This document shows, in pieces, positions 51,064-60,790 of a stretch of DNA of 64,000 nt (position 1 is its first letter; each line of letters starts with the position of its first letter). The notes under the pieces are model-generated. The model ran no database searches. It saw nothing but the letters and a program-made list of their open reading frames with translations, and was not told the origin of the DNA. The stretch spans positions 186,001-250,000 of the forward strand of contig JAQVDP010000004.1 in the NCBI GenBank assembly GCA_028698335.1. Reading direction: 5' to 3'. Position numbers and translations under genes: made by a program. The stretch comes from Nevskiales bacterium (GTDB lineage Bacteria > Pseudomonadota > Gammaproteobacteria > Nevskiales > Nevskiaceae).

Positions 51064-51783
51064 TCAGGCCGCTTCCGGGACACGCCCGTAGCGGCGCTCG
51101 CGCCCGACGTACCAGGCCATCGCCTCGGCGAACGCATCATCGTCGAAGTCCGGCCACAGGACCGGGCTGAAATACAGCTCGGTATAGGCCAGCTGCCAAA
51201 GCATGAAATTACTGATCCGGCTCTCTCCGCCGGTGCGGATGAGCAGATCCGGATCCGGAAACTCGGCCGTGCTCAGCGCCGCGGACAGGTTCTCGGCATC
51301 GATCGGACGCCCTTCCGCCGCCAGCCGCTGTGCGGCCTGCAGCAGATCCCACTGACCGCCATAGCCGACGGCGATGACCAGCACCAGACCGTCGTTGTCG
51401 GCGGTCAGCGCCTCGGCCTTTTGCATCTGCGCGCGCAGATCGTCCGAAAACCCGGCGTGATCGCCGATGAAACGGATGCGGATGCCATTCTTGTGCAGCG
51501 TCTTGACCTCCCGGTCGAGAGTCAGACGAAACAGCTGCATCAACAACTTGACCTCGACCTCGGGGCGCTTCCAGTTCTCCTGCGAGAACGCGAACAAGGT
51601 CAGCACCTCGACGCCGCGACGGGCGGCCTGCCGCACGATCCGCCTGACCGACCGTACCCCGGCGCGGTGACCGGCCGTACGCGGCTTGCCGCGTTGCCTG
51701 GCCCAGCGACCATTGCCGTCCATGATCACGGCGACATGCCGCGGCACGGAACTCGATGGCGTCTGTGGGACGTCCTTGGTCAT
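51064..51783 (-). CDS. uppS: Isoprenyl (undecaprenyl) diphosphate synthase
   Basis: Cis-prenyltransferase that makes the C55 lipid carrier for cell wall and LPS synthesis, 239 aa. Signature [17 protein letters not shown] (catalytic Asp), [24 protein letters not shown], and the C-terminal [23 protein letters not shown] block. 19 bp after frr. Confidence 0.97.
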   Translation of the reverse strand: MTKDVPQTPSSSVPRHVAVIMDGNGRWARQRGKPRTAGHRAGVRSVRRIVRQAARRGVEVLTLFAFSQENWKRPEVEVKLLMQLFRLTLDREVKTLHKNGIRIRFIGDHAGFSDDLRAQMQKAEALTADNDGLVLVIAVGYGGQWDLLQAAQRLAAEGRPIDAENLSAALSTAEFPDPDLLIRTGGESRISNFMLWQLAYTELYFSPVLWPDFDDDAFAEAMAWYVGRERRYGRVPEAA

Positions 51784-51802
51784 GGCGTCGGATGCCGATG
51801 CC

Positions 51803-52360
51803 TTACATCGACATCAGTTCCTTTTCCTTCGCGGCCGCCACTTCGTCGACCTTGTCGATGAACTGGTCGGTCACCTTCTGGATCTCGGCTTCGCCGCGCT
51901 TGACGTCGTCCTCGCCGATCTCCTTGTTCTTTTCCAGCTCCCGGATCGACGAGTTGGCGTCGCGACGGACGTTGCGGACGGCAACACGCGCGCCTTCGGC
52001 TTCGTTGCGCACGACCTTGGCCAGGTCGCGACGACGTTCCTCGGTCAGCGGCGGCATCACGATCCGGATCACCGTGCCGGCCGTGTTGGGCGTCAGGCCC
52101 AGGTCCGAGGTCAGGATCGCCTTTTCGATCGCTCCGACCAGCCCCTTGTCCCAGGGCGTAATGCTGATCGTGCGCGCGTCCTCGACGCTGACCGAAGCCG
52201 CCTGCGAAATCGGCACTTCCGATCCGTAATAGTCGACGCGGACGTGATCGAGCAGGGCCGCGTTGGCGCGGCCGGTGCGAAGCTTCATCAACTCGGTCTT
52301 CAGCGAATCAACGCACTTCTGCATGCGCTGACTGGCATCGTTCTTGATTTCATTGAGCAT
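51803..52360 (-). CDS. frr: Ribosome recycling factor
   Basis: Splits post-termination ribosomes with EF-G, 185 aa, the standard length. Blocks: [41 protein letters not shown], and the C-terminal [14 protein letters not shown]. Located between pyrH and uppS, as in E. coli and Pseudomonas. Confidence 0.98.
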   Translation of the reverse strand: MLNEIKNDASQRMQKCVDSLKTELMKLRTGRANAALLDHVRVDYYGSEVPISQAASVSVEDARTISITPWDKGLVGAIEKAILTSDLGLTPNTAGTVIRIVMPPLTEERRRDLAKVVRNEAEGARVAVRNVRRDANSSIRELEKNKEIGEDDVKRGEAEIQKVTDQFIDKVDEVAAAKEKELMSM

Positions 52361-52405
52361 TCAGAGATCTCCGCAGAACGGACGCAGCGGTCCGCAACAC
52401 TAAGT

Positions 52406-53128
52406 TCAAACGCTGACGCGGGTCCCGATCGTCTCGTCGCCGGAGACGATCTCCAGCAACGCGCCGGGCCGATCCATGTCGTAAACCCGCAATCGAATGC
52501 CATGGTCACGGCACAGCACCATCGCCGTCTGGTCCATGACCGCGAGCCGCTTGGACAGCGCCTCGTCGTATGTCAGTTCGGAATACTTCACCGCATCCGG
52601 ATCCTTCTTCGGATCGGCGGTGTAGATGCCATCGACCTTGGTTGCCTTGAGCATCAGGTCGGCATTGATCTCCACCGCCCGCAGCGCCGCGGCCGAGTCG
52701 GTGGTGAAGAACGGATTTCCGGTTCCCGCCGAGAAGATCACGACCCGGCCCTTTTCCAGATGCCGGACCGCCCGACGGCGGATGTAGTCCTCACAGACCT
52801 GATTGATCTTCAGCGCCGACTGCACCCGGACCGGCACTCCGACGCGTTCGATCGCGTCCTGCAGCGCCAGCGCGTTGATGACCGTCGCGAGCATCCCCAT
52901 CTGGTCGCCGGTGACCCGGTCCATCCCGGCCCGGGCCAAACCCTCACCGCGGAAGATATTGCCCCCGCCGACCACCAGCGCCACCTGCACGCCGCGATCG
53001 ACGACGCCCTTGATCTCGGTGGCAAGGAAATTCAACACGTCGGCTGAGATGCCGAATCCCGCCTGCCCCAACAAGGCCTCTCCGGAGAGCTTCAGCAGGA
53101 TCCTGTGATAGGCGGGCGTGTCGGTCAT
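52406..53128 (-). CDS. pyrH: Uridylate kinase
   Basis: Hexameric bacterial UMP kinase, 240 aa, of the amino acid kinase fold. [35 protein letters not shown] and the [18 protein letters not shown] nucleotide block are all present. Follows tsf after a 160-bp gap that includes a GC-rich stem-loop. Confidence 0.98.
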   Translation of the reverse strand: MTDTPAYHRILLKLSGEALLGQAGFGISADVLNFLATEIKGVVDRGVQVALVVGGGNIFRGEGLARAGMDRVTGDQMGMLATVINALALQDAIERVGVPVRVQSALKINQVCEDYIRRRAVRHLEKGRVVIFSAGTGNPFFTTDSAAALRAVEINADLMLKATKVDGIYTADPKKDPDAVKYSELTYDEALSKRLAVMDQTAMVLCRDHGIRLRVYDMDRPGALLEIVSGDETIGTRVSV

Positions 53129-53235
53129 CGGTCGGCTTCGGCTGGAACGAAAAGGCGAGAAATCGGGTCGGCCCCGCCCATCTGTCAGGACGAAGAACCG
53201 GCTGAAACGACCTGTTTGCGCGGGCCGCTTAGCAG

Positions 53236-53258
53236 AAGGCCCCGTGAACCGGGGCCTT
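53236..53258 (-). other. Stem-loop in the tsf-pyrH gap (terminator-like, no T-run)
   Basis: AAGGCCCC (53236-53243) pairs perfectly with GGGGCCTT (53251-53258) around a 7-base loop, 31 bp after the tsf stop. No T-run follows on the minus strand. It may be an mRNA-stabilising or partial termination element rather than a full terminator. Confidence 0.5.
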
Positions 53259-53288
53259 CACCTCGATGGCGGCGGATTCTAGCGCGAA

Positions 53289-54176
53289 TCAGGCCTTGAT
53301 GCCTGCCTGCGCCATCACTTCCGCAGCAAAATCTTCCTTCTTCTTCTCGATGCCTTCGCCGACCGCGAAACGCACGAAACCGGCCACCTTGGCCTGCTTG
53401 GCCTGAAGCAGCTTTTCGACGCTCTGGTCCGGCTCCTTGACGAAGGGCTGCCCGAGCAGCGTGATCTCGCCGACGAACTTGCGCAGCTTGCCTTCGACCA
53501 TCTTGGCGACGATCTCGGCGGGCTTGCCTTCCGCCTGCTCCGCAACCTGCGCCTCGATCACGCGACGCTCGTCGGCCAGCATGTCGGCCGGCACCGACGC
53601 CGAGTCCAGATACTTCGGGCTCATCGCGGCAATATGCATGGCCAGATCCTTGGCCAGCGTCTCGTCACCGGCTTCCATCGCGACGATGACACCGATCTTG
53701 TCGCCCGGGTGCATGTAGGTCACCAGCGGGCCGGCAGCCTTCTCGACACGCTCGAAGCGGCGGATCGTCATGTTCTCGCCGATCTTGCCGATCAGGGCAC
53801 GACGACGGGCGTCCAGCGTCTCACCGGCGTCGTCGAGCGCGGCCAGCGCCTCGACGTCGGCCGGTGCCTGCTCGAGCGCGAGCTCGGCCGCACGCTTGGC
53901 CAGACCGCGGAAATCGTCACCCTTGGCGACGAAGTCGGTTTCGCAGTTCAGCTCGACCACGACCACGGCGGCATCGCTCTTGGCGAACGCCAGCACGCCT
54001 TCAGCGGCGGTGCGGCCGGCCTTCTTGTCGGCCTTGGCGGCACCGTCCATGCGCAGCTTCTCGGCCGCAGCGTCCAGGTTGCCCTCGGTCGCTTCCAGCG
54101 CCTTCTTGCAATCGCCCATGCCCGCACCGGTGCGGTCACGCAGTTCCTTTACGAGGGCGGCAGTAATCTGCGCCAT
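53289..54176 (-). CDS. tsf: Elongation factor Ts
   Basis: Nucleotide exchange factor for EF-Tu, 295 aa. The N-terminal UBA-like domain reads TAALVKELRDRTGAGMGDCKKALEA; the core has ELNCETDFVAKGDDF; two subdomains follow. The ATG at 54176 has a strong GGAGGG ribosome site located inside the end of rpsB; a TTG at 54179 is too close to it. 3 bp after the rpsB stop, so coupled translation is likely. Confidence 0.98.
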   Translation of the reverse strand: MAQITAALVKELRDRTGAGMGDCKKALEATEGNLDAAAEKLRMDGAAKADKKAGRTAAEGVLAFAKSDAAVVVVELNCETDFVAKGDDFRGLAKRAAELALEQAPADVEALAALDDAGETLDARRRALIGKIGENMTIRRFERVEKAAGPLVTYMHPGDKIGVIVAMEAGDETLAKDLAMHIAAMSPKYLDSASVPADMLADERRVIEAQVAEQAEGKPAEIVAKMVEGKLRKFVGEITLLGQPFVKEPDQSVEKLLQAKQAKVAGFVRFAVGEGIEKKKEDFAAEVMAQAGIKA

Positions 54177-54179
54177 CAA

Positions 54180-54950
54180 TCAACCCTCCGTCTGTTCGGC
54201 AGCCTGGCTGCCGCTGTTGGTCTTGGCGTCCTCGGACACCTCTACGAACTCGCCACCACCCACGGTGTTGGCGCCGCGGCCGTCGAGGATCGCGTCGGCC
54301 ATGCACTGCGCATAGACCTTGATCGCACGGGTCGCGTCGTCGTTGCCCGGGATCACCATGTCGATGAGTTCCGGATCGTTGTTGGTGTCGACCACCGCGA
54401 TGACCGGGATGCCCAGCTTGCGGGCTTCGGCAACCGCGTTCTTCTCATAGCCGGTGTCGATCACGAACAGGCAGTCCGGCAGGCTCGGCATTTCCTTGAT
54501 ACCGCCGAGCGAACGGCTCAGCTTCTCCAGCTCGCGCTGGAAGGTCAGCTGTTCTTTCTTGGTGAGGCGGTTGATCGAGCCGTCCTCGACCTGCTTCTCC
54601 ATTTCGATCAGGCGCTTGACCGACGCCTTGACCGTCTTGAAGTTGGTCAGCGTGCCGCCCAGCCAGCGCTGGTTGACGTACGGCATGCCGGCACGCCGGG
54701 CTTCTTCCTCGATGGTCTCGCGCGCAGCGCGCTTGGTGCCGACGAACAGGATGCGACCGCCGTTGGCGGCCAGCTTGCCCGCGAACGAGCAGGCATCCTT
54801 GAGCATCGGCAGGGTCTGCTCGAGGTTGATGATGTGGATGCGGTTACGATCGCCGAAGATGAATTCGTCCATCTTCGGGTTCCAGTAGCGGGTACGGTGG
54901 CCGAAATGGACGCCGGCCTCCAGCAACTGGCGCATGGTGACACTCGCCAT
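54180..54950 (-). CDS. rpsB: 30S ribosomal protein S2
   Basis: Small-subunit ribosomal protein, 256 aa. Start [20 protein letters not shown] with an AAGGAG ribosome site 8 bp before the ATG at 54950; the frame is open to 55004 but that is the leader. Typical [33 protein letters not shown] and [19 protein letters not shown]. First gene of the rpsB-tsf operon, under a good promoter and a leader of about 120 bp. Confidence 0.98.
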   Translation of the reverse strand: MASVTMRQLLEAGVHFGHRTRYWNPKMDEFIFGDRNRIHIINLEQTLPMLKDACSFAGKLAANGGRILFVGTKRAARETIEEEARRAGMPYVNQRWLGGTLTNFKTVKASVKRLIEMEKQVEDGSINRLTKKEQLTFQRELEKLSRSLGGIKEMPSLPDCLFVIDTGYEKNAVAEARKLGIPVIAVVDTNNDPELIDMVIPGNDDATRAIKVYAQCMADAILDGRGANTVGGGEFVEVSEDAKTNSGSQAAEQTEG

Positions 54951-55070
54951 GGGTGAGACTCCTTGGGTTATAGGCAAACCGCGTCGTTTCAGATCAGCAC
55001 CCAAGTCGACGCGGATGGATTTTCAAGGACAATACGGCCCCACAGGGGTTTTCCCGATTGCCTTTGAAGG
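54951..55070 (-). promoter_or_regulatory. rpsB 5' leader (possible S2-binding autoregulatory element)
   Basis: About 120 bp between the predicted transcription start and the rpsB ATG. It contains a small hairpin, CCCC-TGT-GGGG (55053-55063 on the plus strand), and a sequence-rich region just before the ribosome site. E. coli rpsB has a leader through which S2 represses its own operon. I infer a similar element from position; I did not model the structure. Confidence 0.35.
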
Positions 55071-55076
55071 GCGCGC

Positions 55077-55105
55077 TTTATACCATAGCGCCCCTTTGAA
55101 AACAA
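55077..55105 (-). promoter_or_regulatory. Sigma-70 promoter of rpsB-tsf
   Basis: On the minus strand TTGTTT (55100-55105), exactly 17 bp, then TATAAA (55077-55082). The -10 matches 5 of 6. The TSS would be near 55070. Confidence 0.75.
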
Positions 55106-55159
55106 CGATTTCTCCGCGCCGCGCGGGCGAAATCCTCTACAACCGGGCGCCCCTCCCCT

Positions 55160-55924
55160 ATGGCCATTTCGATCAAGACTCCCGACGAACAACAGAAGAT
55201 GCGCGAAGCCGGCGCCGCTGCCGCGCAGGTGCTGATGATGATCGAACCGCACGTGCGCGCCGGCATCTCCACCGAGGAACTCAACCGCCTCTGTCACGCC
55301 TACATCGTCGAAGAACTGGACTGCATTCCCGCCCCCCTGAACTACAAGGGCTTCCCGAAGTCGATCTGCACCTCCGTCAACCATGTGGTGTGCCACGGCA
55401 TCCCCGGCGCCAAGGTGCTGAAAAAGGGCGATGTCCTGAACATCGACATCACGGTGATCAAGGACGGCTTCCACGGCGACACCAGCCGCATGTTCTACAT
55501 CGGCGAGCCGAGCATTCTGGCCCGGCGCCTGACCGAGACGACCCATGAGGCGATGATCGAGGGGATCAAGCTGGTCCGCCCCGGCACCCGACTCGGCGAC
55601 ATCGGCAACGCGATCCAGCGTTACGCCGAGCAGCGCGGCTTCTCGATCGTCCGCGAATATTGCGGTCACGGGATCGGCCGCGTGTTCCATGAGGACCCGC
55701 AGGTGCTGCATTACGGCAAACCTGGCACGGGTCTTGAACTCCAGGCCGGGATGACTTTCACGATCGAACCGATGATCAATGCCGGCAAGGCGGACGTGCG
55801 CCTGTTGCCGGATGGCTGGACGGTCGTCACCAAGGACCATTCGCTGTCGGCCCAGTGGGAACACACGGTCCTGGTGACCGAAGATGGCGTCGAGGTGCTG
55901 ACCCTCCGCGATGGCCAGATGTAA
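55160..55924 (+). CDS. map: Methionine aminopeptidase, type I
   Basis: Removes N-terminal Met from nascent proteins, 254 aa. The five metal ligands are recognisable: LNIDITVIKDGFHGDTSRMF (two Asp), HGIGRVFHEDPQ (His), TFTIEPMIN (Glu) and QWEHTVLVTEDG (Glu). Divergent from rpsB, as in E. coli, with 209 bp between the starts. The ribosome site is weak (pyrimidine-rich before the ATG). Confidence 0.98.
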   Translation: MAISIKTPDEQQKMREAGAAAAQVLMMIEPHVRAGISTEELNRLCHAYIVEELDCIPAPLNYKGFPKSICTSVNHVVCHGIPGAKVLKKGDVLNIDITVIKDGFHGDTSRMFYIGEPSILARRLTETTHEAMIEGIKLVRPGTRLGDIGNAIQRYAEQRGFSIVREYCGHGIGRVFHEDPQVLHYGKPGTGLELQAGMTFTIEPMINAGKADVRLLPDGWTVVTKDHSLSAQWEHTVLVTEDGVEVLTLRDGQM

Positions 55925-56018
55925 CGCAATACGGATAGCCGACCCCATGCCCGAATCGACCATGCCCGAAGCCCCGCGCCTGTCGCCGGCTTCACCCCAG
56001 CCGCAGACAGCCTGAGCC

Positions 56019-58697
56019 ATGGGCGCAGAATTCGACCTCGGCGACGACGAAGGCGCCGCAATCTTCAGCGCGCATCGCGTGCGCTCGCGCCTGTCCCAGG
56101 GGGGCTACGCGGTCAGCACCTTCCGTGAAACGCTGAGCTGGGGCAGTCAGCGCCTGTACAGCCTCTTCGACGACGGCGCGCCCGCAGACTCGCTGGTGCA
56201 CGCCCGCACCCATCTGGTCGACGAGGTGCTGCGCGCGGCCTGGCAGAAATTCCTGCCGGAGGCGACCGAGGGACTCGCACTGGTCGCGGTCGGCGGCTAC
56301 GGTCGCGGCGAGCTCCTGCCGTACTCGGATATCGACATCCTGCTGCTGCACAGCGGCGACGCCCTCGAGGCGCACCGCAAGGCGCTCGAGGCCCTGACGG
56401 CCTTCAACTGGGACATCGGACTCGAGGTCGGCCAGAGCGTCCGCACGGCGGAGGAATGCGTCGAGGAGGCGGCCAAGGACATCACCGTCATCACCAACCT
56501 GCTCGAAGCCCGGATGCTGGTCGGCGACGCTGAACTGTTCGCCAGGATGCAGGACGCACTGACGCCCGACAGGGTCTGGTCGGTCAAGGATTTCTTCGAG
56601 GCCAAGAAGGCCGAACAGGCCGCCCGTCATCGCAAGTACGACGACACCGGCTACAAGCTCGAACCCAACGTCAAGGAAAGCCCCGGGGGCCTGCGCGATA
56701 TCCACACGATCGGATGGGTCGCCAAACGCCATTTCGGCGCGCAGACGCTGGGCGAGCTGCGCGAACGCGGCTTTCTGACCAAGCAGGAATGCGACGAGCT
56801 GTTCGCCGGCCAGGATTTCCTGTGGCGGGTGCGCTTCGCGCTGCACATGATCACGGGTCGGCGCGAGGATCGCCTGCTGTTCGACAGCCAGATCAAGGTT
56901 GCGCAGCTGTTCGGCTACGTCGACACCGACTCGAACAAGGCGGTCGAACAGTTCATGCAGCTGTACTACCGCACCATCAAGTCGCTGTCGTGCCTGAACG
57001 ACATGCTGCTGCAGTTGTTCGACGAGGCCATCCTCAAGCCTGCCGAGGGCCAGCCCCAGATCCTCAACGCCCGTTTCCAGATCCGCAACGGCTATCTCGA
57101 GGCGCGCGACCCGGAAACCTTCTGCAAGCAGCCATGGGCCCTGCTCGAGGTCTTTCTGCTGCTGCAGCAGCACCCGCGCATCGAGGGCATCCGCGCGCAG
57201 ACCCTGCGCCTGATCCTGCGTGACGGGCGCCTGCTCAACGACGAGGTCCGCAATTCGGTCAAGGCCCGCGCGCTGTTCATGGAGATGTTCCGCGAAGGCC
57301 GCGGCCTGACCCGCAACCTGCGCCGGATGAACCGCTACGGCGTTCTCGGACGCTACCTGCCGCAGTTCGGGCGCATCGTCGGATTGATGCAGTACGACCT
57401 GTTCCACACGCTGACGGTCGACGAACACATTCTTTATGTGGTGCGCAACGCCCGTCGATTCGCGATGCAGCGTTTCCGGCACGAGCTGCCGTTCTGCAGC
57501 CAGATCATGGAGCGCCTGCCCAAGCCGGAGCTGCTGTATCTCGCCGCATTGTGGCACGACATGGCCAAGGGCAGAACCGGCGATCACTCCGAGCTGGGCG
57601 CCGACGAGGCGCGACGCTTCTGCCTCGAGCACGGCCTCTCCCATTCCGACGCCAAGCTGGTCGCGTGGCTGGTGCAGGACCACCTGCTGATGTCGCTCAC
57701 GGCGCAGAAACAGGACATCAGCGACGCCAATGTCGTCACCGCGTTCGCACACCGCGTCGGCGATCGCGCCCGACTCGACTACCTGTTCCTGCTGACCTGC
57801 GCGGATATCCGCGGCACCAATCCCGCCCTGTGGAACTCGTGGCGGGAATCCCTGCTGCGCGACCTCTACCGCCAGAGCGTGCGCATTCTCGAAGGCGGTG
57901 TCGATGAAGGCACGCTGGAACAGGAACGCGCAACCGAAGCCCGCAATCGCGCATTGACGCTGCTCGCCGGCCGCTCGATCGACGCGGCAACCGCCGAACA
58001 GGTCTGGGCACGATTCGGACGCGACTACTTCCTGCGCCACTCGCCGGAGGAACTCGCCTGGCAGCTGCCGGCCATGCTGTCCGCCAACGAGGCCGACCTG
58101 CCGCTGGTCATGGTCGATGCGGTCGACAACCGCGGCACCTCGGTCTTCATCTACACACGCGACCGCGATCATCTGTTCGGACTGAGCACCGGCGTGCTCG
58201 CCCGGCTGGGCCTGAACATCCTCGACGCACGTCTGGACACCACCGACGACGGCTTCGTCCTCGATTCCTACGTCGTCCAGGAAAGCGACAACACACCGAT
58301 CGTGCCGGGCATCCGCACGGAGGAAATCCGGCAATCGCTGAGCAAGGTCCTCAGCGATCCGGAGGTCTCGACGGTGGACGTCAACCGCCGTGTCTCCCAG
58401 CGCCTGAAGCACTTCGACACGCCGACGCAGGTCTATTTCAGCCAGGACGAGGCCCGGCAGCGAACGGTGCTGGAGCTTGTCGCCGCCGACCAGCCCGGGC
58501 TGCTGTCGCTGATCGGCCGCGTATTCCAGAAGCGCGGCATCCTGGTCAACGCCGCCAAGGTCGCGACGATCGGCGAACGCGCGGAAGACGTGTTCTACGT
58601 CACCGACCGCATGCGCCGGCCGATCACCGACGACAAGGTTCTCAACGAGCTGCGCGAAGTCCTGTTGCGAACCCTGGACCGCCAGGATCGCAACTGA
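56019..58697 (+). CDS. glnD: [Protein-PII] uridylyltransferase / uridylyl-removing enzyme
   Basis: Nitrogen sensor that uridylylates and deuridylylates PII, 892 aa. The nucleotidyltransferase motif GGYGRGELLPYSDIDILLL lies at 92-110 with the DxD pair. An HD hydrolase domain (LAALWHDMAKGRTGDHSELG, about 508-527) is followed by two C-terminal ACT domains for glutamine (TRDRDHLFGLSTGVLARLGLN; ELVAADQPGLLSLIGRVF). Separated from map by a 94-bp gap without visible signals. The map-glnD-dapD order is as in enterobacteria. Confidence 0.98.
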   Translation: MGAEFDLGDDEGAAIFSAHRVRSRLSQGGYAVSTFRETLSWGSQRLYSLFDDGAPADSLVHARTHLVDEVLRAAWQKFLPEATEGLALVAVGGYGRGELLPYSDIDILLLHSGDALEAHRKALEALTAFNWDIGLEVGQSVRTAEECVEEAAKDITVITNLLEARMLVGDAELFARMQDALTPDRVWSVKDFFEAKKAEQAARHRKYDDTGYKLEPNVKESPGGLRDIHTIGWVAKRHFGAQTLGELRERGFLTKQECDELFAGQDFLWRVRFALHMITGRREDRLLFDSQIKVAQLFGYVDTDSNKAVEQFMQLYYRTIKSLSCLNDMLLQLFDEAILKPAEGQPQILNARFQIRNGYLEARDPETFCKQPWALLEVFLLLQQHPRIEGIRAQTLRLILRDGRLLNDEVRNSVKARALFMEMFREGRGLTRNLRRMNRYGVLGRYLPQFGRIVGLMQYDLFHTLTVDEHILYVVRNARRFAMQRFRHELPFCSQIMERLPKPELLYLAALWHDMAKGRTGDHSELGADEARRFCLEHGLSHSDAKLVAWLVQDHLLMSLTAQKQDISDANVVTAFAHRVGDRARLDYLFLLTCADIRGTNPALWNSWRESLLRDLYRQSVRILEGGVDEGTLEQERATEARNRALTLLAGRSIDAATAEQVWARFGRDYFLRHSPEELAWQLPAMLSANEADLPLVMVDAVDNRGTSVFIYTRDRDHLFGLSTGVLARLGLNILDARLDTTDDGFVLDSYVVQESDNTPIVPGIRTEEIRQSLSKVLSDPEVSTVDVNRRVSQRLKHFDTPTQVYFSQDEARQRTVLELVAADQPGLLSLIGRVFQKRGILVNAAKVATIGERAEDVFYVTDRMRRPITDDKVLNELREVLLRTLDRQDRN

Positions 58698-58831
58698 ACC
58701 GCTGCAGCGCTGCGGCGAACTTGCTACCTTTCGCCCCCGGCCACGCCGGCAGCCGCGGGCCGGCAGCGCCCGCCGGCGCCGCAGTGGACGGGCGCAGCCC
58801 CCATCGACCTTAATCCGCATCTCCAGATCCA

Positions 58832-59653
58832 ATGAGCAACGAAGAACTGAAGCGCACCATCGAATCGGCCTGGGACAACCGCGACGCTCTCGATCGCACG
58901 GACGCCGCGCTGCGCGAGGCCGTGCACGCCGCCATCCTGCTGCTTGATCGCGGCCAGGGCCGCGTCGCCGAGCCGACCGCCAGCGGCTGGCAGGTCAACG
59001 AATGGCTCAAGAAAGCGGTGCTGCTGTACTTCCGCCTCCACGACAACGCGCCGATCGAAATGGGCGCGCTGCGCGGCTTCGACAAGGTCCCCCTCAAGTA
59101 CGCCGACTACAGCACCCAGGACTTCGCCGAGCAGGGCGCCCGTGTGGTGCCGCCGGCCGCCGTCCGCAAGGGCGCCTACATCGCATCCGGCGCGATCCTG
59201 ATGCCCTCCTACGTCAACATCGGCGCCTACGTGGGCAGCGGCACGATGGTCGACACCTGGGCGACGGTCGGATCCTGCGCCCAGATCGGCGCCAACTGCC
59301 ACCTTTCCGGCGGTGTCGGCATCGGCGGCGTGCTCGAACCGCTGCAGGCAAGCCCGACGATCATCGAGGACGACTGCTTCATCGGCGCCCGCTCCGAGAT
59401 CGTCGAGGGCGTGATCGTGGAAAAGGGCGCGGTGATCTCGATGGGCGTCTTCATCGGACAGAGCACGCCGATTTACGATCGCGAAAACGGCGAGATCAGC
59501 TACGGCCGGGTTCCCGCCGGCGCCGTGGTCGTCGCCGGCTCGCTGCCGAAGGACGGCGGGCGCTACAACCTCAGCTGCGCGGTCATCGTCAAGCGCGTCG
59601 ACGAGAAGACGCGACAGAAGGTCGGCATCAACGCGCTGCTGCGCGATCTCTGA
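58832..59653 (+). CDS. dapD: Tetrahydrodipicolinate N-succinyltransferase
   Basis: Succinylase branch of lysine and meso-DAP synthesis, 273 aa. N-terminal helical domain, then hexapeptide beta-helix ([34 protein letters not shown]), [13 protein letters not shown] and the C-terminal extension [18 protein letters not shown]. 134 bp GC-rich gap after glnD. Followed by dapE after 15 bp. Confidence 0.98.
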   Translation: MSNEELKRTIESAWDNRDALDRTDAALREAVHAAILLLDRGQGRVAEPTASGWQVNEWLKKAVLLYFRLHDNAPIEMGALRGFDKVPLKYADYSTQDFAEQGARVVPPAAVRKGAYIASGAILMPSYVNIGAYVGSGTMVDTWATVGSCAQIGANCHLSGGVGIGGVLEPLQASPTIIEDDCFIGARSEIVEGVIVEKGAVISMGVFIGQSTPIYDRENGEISYGRVPAGAVVVAGSLPKDGGRYNLSCAVIVKRVDEKTRQKVGINALLRDL

Positions 59654-59668
59654 CGACCGGATGCCGCC

Positions 59669-60790
59669 GTGACCGCCGAACTCGAACTGACCCAGGCGCT
59701 GATCCGCAGGCGCTCGCTGACCCCGGATGACGCCGGGTGCTGCGATCTGATCGGCGAGCGCCTCGAGCGGCTCGGCTTCACGCTCGAATACATCAACGCC
59801 GGCGGCGTCACCAATCTGTGGGCGACCGTCGGCAGCGGCGCACCGTTGATGATTCTGGCGGGCCACACCGATGTGGTCCCGCCCGGCCCGATCGAGCAGT
59901 GGCACAGTGACCCGTTCGAGCCGACCGTCCGCGATGGCGTTCTCTACGGCCGCGGCGCGGCCGACATGAAGTCGGGCCTCGCGGCCATGGTCTGCGCCGT
60001 CGAGCGCCTCCTGACGCGCCGCCCCGTCAAGGGCACCCTTGCCTTCCTCATCACCAGCGACGAGGAAGGCGCCGCGCGTCACGGCACCCGCTATGTGGTC
60101 GAGGTCCTGCGCAGCCGCGGCATCACCCCGGACTACGCGCTGGTCGGCGAGGCAACCGGCGCGCATGAACTGGGGGATCGCGTGACGATCGGCCGGCGCG
60201 GCTCCCTCGGCTGCAATCTGTCGATCCTCGGCAAGCAGGGCCACGTCGCCTATCCGGACAAGGCCGACAACCCGGTTCATCGCTTCGCGCCTGCGCTCGC
60301 GGAGCTGGTCGCGACGCAATGGGACAGCGGCAACGTGCATTTTCCGCCGACCTCGTTCCAGATCTCCAACGCCAGCGCCGGCACCGGCGCGAACAATGTC
60401 ATTCCCGGCCATCTCGATCTGGTGTTCAATTTCCGCTATTGCACCGAGTCGACCGCGGAGGATCTCAAGGCCCGCGTCACCGGGATTCTCGACCGTCACG
60501 AACTGCGCTACGAAGCCGACTGGTGGCACAGCGGCGAACCGTTTCTGACGGCTCCCGGACAGTTGATCGATGCCGTGACGCAGGCGATCGGAGCCGAAAC
60601 CGGGCACCAGCCGGTTCTGTTCACCGGCGGCGGCACTTCGGACGGCCGCTTCATTTCGCCGTGGGGTGCCCAGGTCGTCGAGATCGGACCGGTCAACGAC
60701 AGCATCCACAAGGTCAACGAACACGTAAACGTCGACGACCTGCCACGCCTGAGCCGCATCTACGAGCGCGTCCTCGACCAGCTTCTGTGA
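59669..60790 (+). CDS. dapE: Succinyl-diaminopimelate desuccinylase
   Basis: M20 di-zinc hydrolase acting in the step after the DapC aminotransferase, 373 aa. Metal-binding motifs: AGHTDVVPPG (His, Asp), YGRGAADMKSG, SDEEGAA (catalytic and metal-bridging Glu), GEATG and, near the C-terminus, GGTSDGRFI. Dimerisation lid region in the middle. Start at GTG 59669. Coupled by a GTGA overlap to the next gene. Confidence 0.97.
   Translation: MTAELELTQALIRRRSLTPDDAGCCDLIGERLERLGFTLEYINAGGVTNLWATVGSGAPLMILAGHTDVVPPGPIEQWHSDPFEPTVRDGVLYGRGAADMKSGLAAMVCAVERLLTRRPVKGTLAFLITSDEEGAARHGTRYVVEVLRSRGITPDYALVGEATGAHELGDRVTIGRRGSLGCNLSILGKQGHVAYPDKADNPVHRFAPALAELVATQWDSGNVHFPPTSFQISNASAGTGANNVIPGHLDLVFNFRYCTESTAEDLKARVTGILDRHELRYEADWWHSGEPFLTAPGQLIDAVTQAIGAETGHQPVLFTGGGTSDGRFISPWGAQVVEIGPVNDSIHKVNEHVNVDDLPRLSRIYERVLDQLL

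Noticed and set aside
53236-53258. tsf-pyrH stem-loop as a full intrinsic terminator
   Set aside because: The stem is strong, but the downstream sequence has no T tract on the minus strand, and pyrH and frr follow in the usual order.
55992-58832. Minus-strand open frame of 946 codons opposite glnD, and a similar one opposite dapD/dapE (58724-60724)
   Set aside because: Both mirror clear housekeeping genes on the plus strand and show only shadow-frame composition.
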